The notes under the pieces were generated by a model. It was not told the origin of the DNA. It searched no databases and saw nothing but the letters and a program-made list of their open reading frames with translations. From an uncultured Bacteroidales bacterium (GTDB taxonomy: Bacteria; Bacteroidota; Bacteroidia; Bacteroidales; FEN-979): a DNA stretch of 43,473 nucleotides. The stretch is taken from assembly GCA_903824935.1 (NCBI GenBank), contig CAIJYT010000018.1, positions 1 through 43,473 of the forward strand, given 5' to 3'. Of the stretch, positions 41,101-43,473 are shown in pieces (positions within the stretch are counted from its first letter, which is position 1; each line of letters starts with the position of its first letter). The position numbers were made by a program, and so were the translations under genes.

Positions 41101-43473
41101 CCATAGGAAACAGCATTACCGTTGCCGTGCCCACAGGCGTGGTAGGCAGCTTTACCTATAACCTGCTGAGCGTGCAGGATGGGAGCGCGACAGTTTGCTC
41201 CCAGGCACAAAGCGGAAGTGCCACAATAACCGTCAATCCTTTACCTACAGCGACGGTGGCCGGGACAACCTCGGTTTGCAGGAATGCCACTTCACCACTT
41301 GTCACCTTTACCGGTGCATCTTCCACAGCGCCCTATACTTTCTCTTATAATATTAACGGCGGATCGGTACTGACCGTTACCACGACCTCGGGAAACAGCA
41401 TTACCGTTGCAGCGCCCACTAACGTTGTGGGCAGCTTTACCTATAACCTGCTGAGTGTTCAGGATGGAAGCAGCACAGCCTGTTCCCAGGCCCAGGGCGG
41501 AAGCGTGACCATTAATGTAAATCCCCTGCCCACAGCCACCATCTCAGGAACCACGGCAGTTTGCCAGAATGCAACAGCACCCCTCATCACCTTTACAGGC
41601 GCGTCTTCAACGGCTCCTTATACCTTCACTTACAAGATCAACGGAGGAGCCGACCTTGTCGTTTCAACCATTGCTGGGAACAGCGTGACAGTAGCCGCAC
41701 CAACAGGTGCTGTTGGAACATATACTTATTCTTTGGTTAGCGTACAGGACGGAAGTTCAACGCTTTGTTCACAGGCCCAGGCAGGCAATGCAACAATTAT
41801 AGTGAATCCATTGCCAACAGCAAACATTGCAGGCACGACCACCGTTTGCCAGAATGCTACGGCTCCCCTTGTCACTTTTACCGGTGCATCCTCAACAGCT
41901 CCGTATACCTTTACCTATAACATCAACGGGGGGTTGAACCAGACCGTAAGTACAACCATCGGTAACAGTGTTACAGTTACAGCCCCCACCAATGTACCCG
42001 GGACTTTTGCCTACAACCTCGTAAGTGTGCAGGATGGCAGCGCAACAGCCTGTTCGCAAGCCCAGGCAGGCATTTCGACTATTACTGTCAATCCATTGCC
42101 AACCGCAACAGTCTCGGGAACCACATCGGTTTGCCAAAACTCATCGTCTCCCCTGATCACCTTTACCGGTGCGGCAGCAACTGCGCCTTATACCTTCACT
42201 TATAATATCAACGGGGGAGCCAGCCAGTTCATCACCACTGTCGCAGGAAACAGTATAAGCATTGCAGCTCCGACCAATGTATTGGGGACATTTAGCTATA
42301 ACCTCGTGAGCGTGCATGATGGCAGTGGGCTTTCCTGTTCACAGGCTCAGAGCGGAAGCGCAACAGTTACTGTGAACCTTTTACCAACCGCAACGATCGC
42401 AGGAACAACGGCTGTTTGCCAGAATGCGGCTACTCCTTTAATAACATTTACAGGAGCTTCCACAGCACCGCCTTATACCTTTACTTACAATATCAACGGG
42501 GGAGCCAGCCAGTTTGTAACTACCTCATCGGGAAGCAGCGTTACAGTGCCCGCTCCTACCAATACTACCGGTATGTTTACCTATAACCTGCTCTTTGTGC
42601 AGGATGGAAGCGCAACCCCTTGCGCCCAGGCCCAGGGCGGAATTGCAACCATTACAGTACGTCCTTTGCCTACTGCAACCATTTCAGGCACAACGGCAGT
42701 TTGTCGCAACTCAGCCTCTCCGCTTATAACCTTTACCGGGGCATCTTCAACAGCTCCTTACACCTTTACCTATAATATAAACGGAGGAGCTAACCAGGTA
42801 GTTTCTACCATAGCAGGTAACAGCGTAACCGTGGTCGTCCCGACAGGTACTGCCGGCACTTATATTTACACCCTGTTGAGCGTTCAGGACGGAAGCACAA
42901 CCGCCTGCTTAAATTCACAATCGGGAAGCGCAACCATCACTGTAAATCCCTTACCCACCGCCACCATATCAGGAACGACAGCTGTTTGCAATAACTCCGC
43001 TGCACCTCTTATCACCTTTACCGGGGCATCTGCAACAGCTCCTTACACCTTCACATATAAAATCAATGGAGGTGCGAACCAGGTCATATCCACCAGCGCA
43101 GGGAACAGCGTCACACTACCCGCTCCGACATCCGCAGTAGGTACTTTTATATATTCATTAGTGAGTGTGCAGGAAGGCAGCTCAACCGCATGTTCACAGG
43201 CCCAGGGCGGAAGCGCCACAGTGATAGTGAATCCCCTGCCCTATGTAAACCTCACGGGTTGTAATGACCTTACTACAACATCAACCTCCAGGAGCTTTAC
43301 TCTCAAAGGCGGATCGCCCCCGGGAGGAACTTATTACATCGACGGGGTTCCTGCTGCAGGAGGTATTTTCAATCCCTCGGTGCTTTCTTCAACAAGCCAC
43401 CAGGTCACCTATACCTATACAGATTTCAATACCTGTAAGAGCACTTCAAGTTCGGTATTTATCAATATCATAA
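38130..43473 (+). CDS. Giant surface protein 2: jelly-roll and PKD head, thirteen 95-aa repeats; runs off the right edge
   Basis: Partial gene, at least 1781 codons, missing from the ORF track because it has no stop before the window ends. ATG at 38130 (MKRYKKVLPTCFFSVNL) is followed by a long signal peptide with its hydrophobic core at MTALFLGVLLLSAAILPAKLTAQ. Then a Cys-rich jelly-roll-like domain (about 60-330; DFKIEVTDNLGTVLDST, YLGQTVYVKFKTRGCTYDTHFGYAYIS), a short Ig-like piece (HYRWSTGDTTAQITV), a PKD domain (DWRWDFGDATPIV), and 13 copies of the same 95-aa unit as its neighbour. The last 77 codons (LTGCNDLTTTSTSRSFTLKGG, YTYTDFNTC) match the linker that precedes FISUMP in the first gene, so a FISUMP end is predicted outside the window. 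Confidence 0.85.
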   Translation, partial: MKRYKKVLPTCFFSVNLAGRKHSTQFTRTMTALFLGVLLLSAAILPAKLTAQENGATYKLGQQLLPGNFEPQTNQSSGGILPMYDPMTGNLNTNCPNSNFSVGNFSNLTGCYGWFSTACNCANPGFLTSGAHPLHKIIAAPGWLDHNTCDSLQTVYPGEAYVARLGDTMYTSNNGNACPPGARGIKKEAELTYQVTVTSSSYLFIYRYAVVLQTGGHPNNQQPDFKIEVTDNLGTVLDSTCGYYYITAQGSGPPALGWHRCTNNGNGNVYWKDWTTVGMNLSAYLGQTVYVKFKTRGCTYDTHFGYAYISTYCSSLQIQTALCEGDTSATLIAPPGFSHYRWSTGDTTAQITVPHPVTGASYWVKITSYNNCADTIWNTLTYTVITTDFTHAAACQNQSTQFTDLSTVNQNQVVDWRWDFGDATPIVAGIKNPTHTFTNTGTFIVKLVSYSTEGCKDSITHSVTVSPMPTATITGGTSVCQNTTSPLITFTGASATAPYTFGYTINGGPIVYVATTSGNSVTVSAPTNTVGTFIYALVNVKEGSAQGCSQTATGTQTITVNPSPSGTISGNTALCQNAASPVITFTGTAGTSPFTFTYTLNGGSNQIITTVSGNSITLPVSTNIPGTYIYNLVSIQDASATACIMPLTGTATVTVNPLPSATIDGTVSVCQNAASPLITFTGDVSTAPYTFTYKINGGANLVVTTTSGNTVSVPAPTNTVGTYVYSLVSVQDGSSTACSQAQTGSATVTVNPLPTATVDGTISVCQNASPPLVTFTGAAATAPYTFTYNINGGASQFVTTISGNSVTIAAPTSVVGAFTYNLLSVQDGSTTTCSQAQTGSATVTINPLPTATISGTTAVCQNSAAPLVTFTGASATAPYTFTYNINGGASLFATTTSGNSVTVTAPTSTVGTYTYNLLSVQDGSSTVCSQPQSGAATVIVNPLPTAAVTGSTAVCQNATAPLVTFTGASSTAPYTFSYNINGGSVLTVTTTIGNSITVAVPTGVVGSFTYNLLSVQDGSATVCSQAQSGSATITVNPLPTATVAGTTSVCRNATSPLVTFTGASSTAPYTFSYNINGGSVLTVTTTSGNSITVAAPTNVVGSFTYNLLSVQDGSSTACSQAQGGSVTINVNPLPTATISGTTAVCQNATAPLITFTGASSTAPYTFTYKINGGADLVVSTIAGNSVTVAAPTGAVGTYTYSLVSVQDGSSTLCSQAQAGNATIIVNPLPTANIAGTTTVCQNATAPLVTFTGASSTAPYTFTYNINGGLNQTVSTTIGNSVTVTAPTNVPGTFAYNLVSVQDGSATACSQAQAGISTITVNPLPTATVSGTTSVCQNSSSPLITFTGAAATAPYTFTYNINGGASQFITTVAGNSISIAAPTNVLGTFSYNLVSVHDGSGLSCSQAQSGSATVTVNLLPTATIAGTTAVCQNAATPLITFTGASTAPPYTFTYNINGGASQFVTTSSGSSVTVPAPTNTTGMFTYNLLFVQDGSATPCAQAQGGIATITVRPLPTATISGTTAVCRNSASPLITFTGASSTAPYTFTYNINGGANQVVSTIAGNSVTVVVPTGTAGTYIYTLLSVQDGSTTACLNSQSGSATITVNPLPTATISGTTAVCNNSAAPLITFTGASATAPYTFTYKINGGANQVISTSAGNSVTLPAPTSAVGTFIYSLVSVQEGSSTACSQAQGGSATVIVNPLPYVNLTGCNDLTTTSTSRSFTLKGGSPPGGTYYIDGVPAAGGIFNPSVLSSTSHQVTYTYTDFNTCKSTSSSVFINII
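39537..43241 (+). repeat. Thirteen tandem 285-nt units in the second giant gene
   Basis: The Cys codon of the VCQN position falls at 39567, then every 285 nt to 42987 without exception. Three units vary the motif (CRN at 41277 and 42702, CNN at 42987). The neighbouring units at 40962-41246 and 41247-41531 are especially alike (both GSVLTVTTT), pointing to recent duplication or conversion. Confidence 0.95.

Noticed and set aside
43264-43473. 69-aa ORF at the right edge
   Set aside because: It is in a different frame from the giant gene, whose frame continues open to the last base.
1-43473. tRNA, rRNA, insertion sequence, prophage or defence genes
   Set aside because: None seen: no transposase, integrase, restriction, toxin-antitoxin or cas motifs, and no cloverleaf-like sequence was recognised by eye.

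Overview
The window reads as chromosomal DNA of an anaerobic, environmental-type member of the Bacteroidota (order Bacteroidales or a close relative). The grounds are: eleven start-proximal promoter elements of the Bacteroidota type TAnnTTTG, type IX secretion (T9SS) C-terminal sorting domains on two secreted proteins, a PorE-like TPR/PD40/CRD/OmpA protein, a FISUMP domain, a periplasmic tricorn-type protease, and an aspA-hydF pair that points to a [FeFe]-hydrogenase and hence fermentative life. No rRNA, tRNA, CRISPR array, insertion sequence or phage gene was recognised.

Layout. 0-4.7 kb: gcvT (-), a CapD/WbpM-like sugar-nucleotide dehydratase (+), miaA (+) and a small membrane coiled-coil protein (-). 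4.7-10.5 kb: a 1092-aa tricorn protease homologue (-), a FolD-like protein that has lost the catalytic and NADP motifs (+), and an XRE-type regulator (-). 10.5-20.8 kb: osmC and a methionine gamma-lyase-like gene (+), a patatin/beta-barrel protein (+), a DUF349 protein (+), aroC (+), then aguB-aguA for putrescine synthesis from agmatine (-) behind a T9SS-sorted protein (-). 20.8-27.3 kb: a PorE-like OmpA protein (+) and a complete riboflavin operon ribD-ribE-ribBA-ribH (-) under an FMN riboswitch with its own terminator. 27.3-33.3 kb: a T9SS-sorted secreted protein (-), an SDR (+), and aspA-hydF (-). 33.3-43.5 kb: two tandem giant surface-protein genes (+). The second (38130 to beyond the right edge, at least 1781 codons) is absent from the supplied ORF track because it has no stop inside the window.

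Three non-genic signals stand out. First, the two giant genes carry 7 and 13 copies of a 95-residue Ig/PKD-like unit, and every unit I could phase is exactly 285 nt long. Second, short tandem repeats of 7-8 nt (TAGCGAAR, GTGAAYG, GGATGCA, ACTGCCG) sit between genes, usually as inverted pairs that can fold into hairpins. They repeatedly contain or touch stop codons, above all between convergent genes, and they also lie in frame inside miaA and aroC. Third, two perfect TGTGA-N6-TCACA palindromes (CRP/FNR type) lie just upstream of the osmC and rib-operon promoters, which suggests a shared regulator encoded outside the window.

All calls come from reading motifs and domain order by eye; no database search was possible. 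Coordinates of starts were revised from the ORF track where a signal peptide, family N-terminus or promoter position favoured a different codon.
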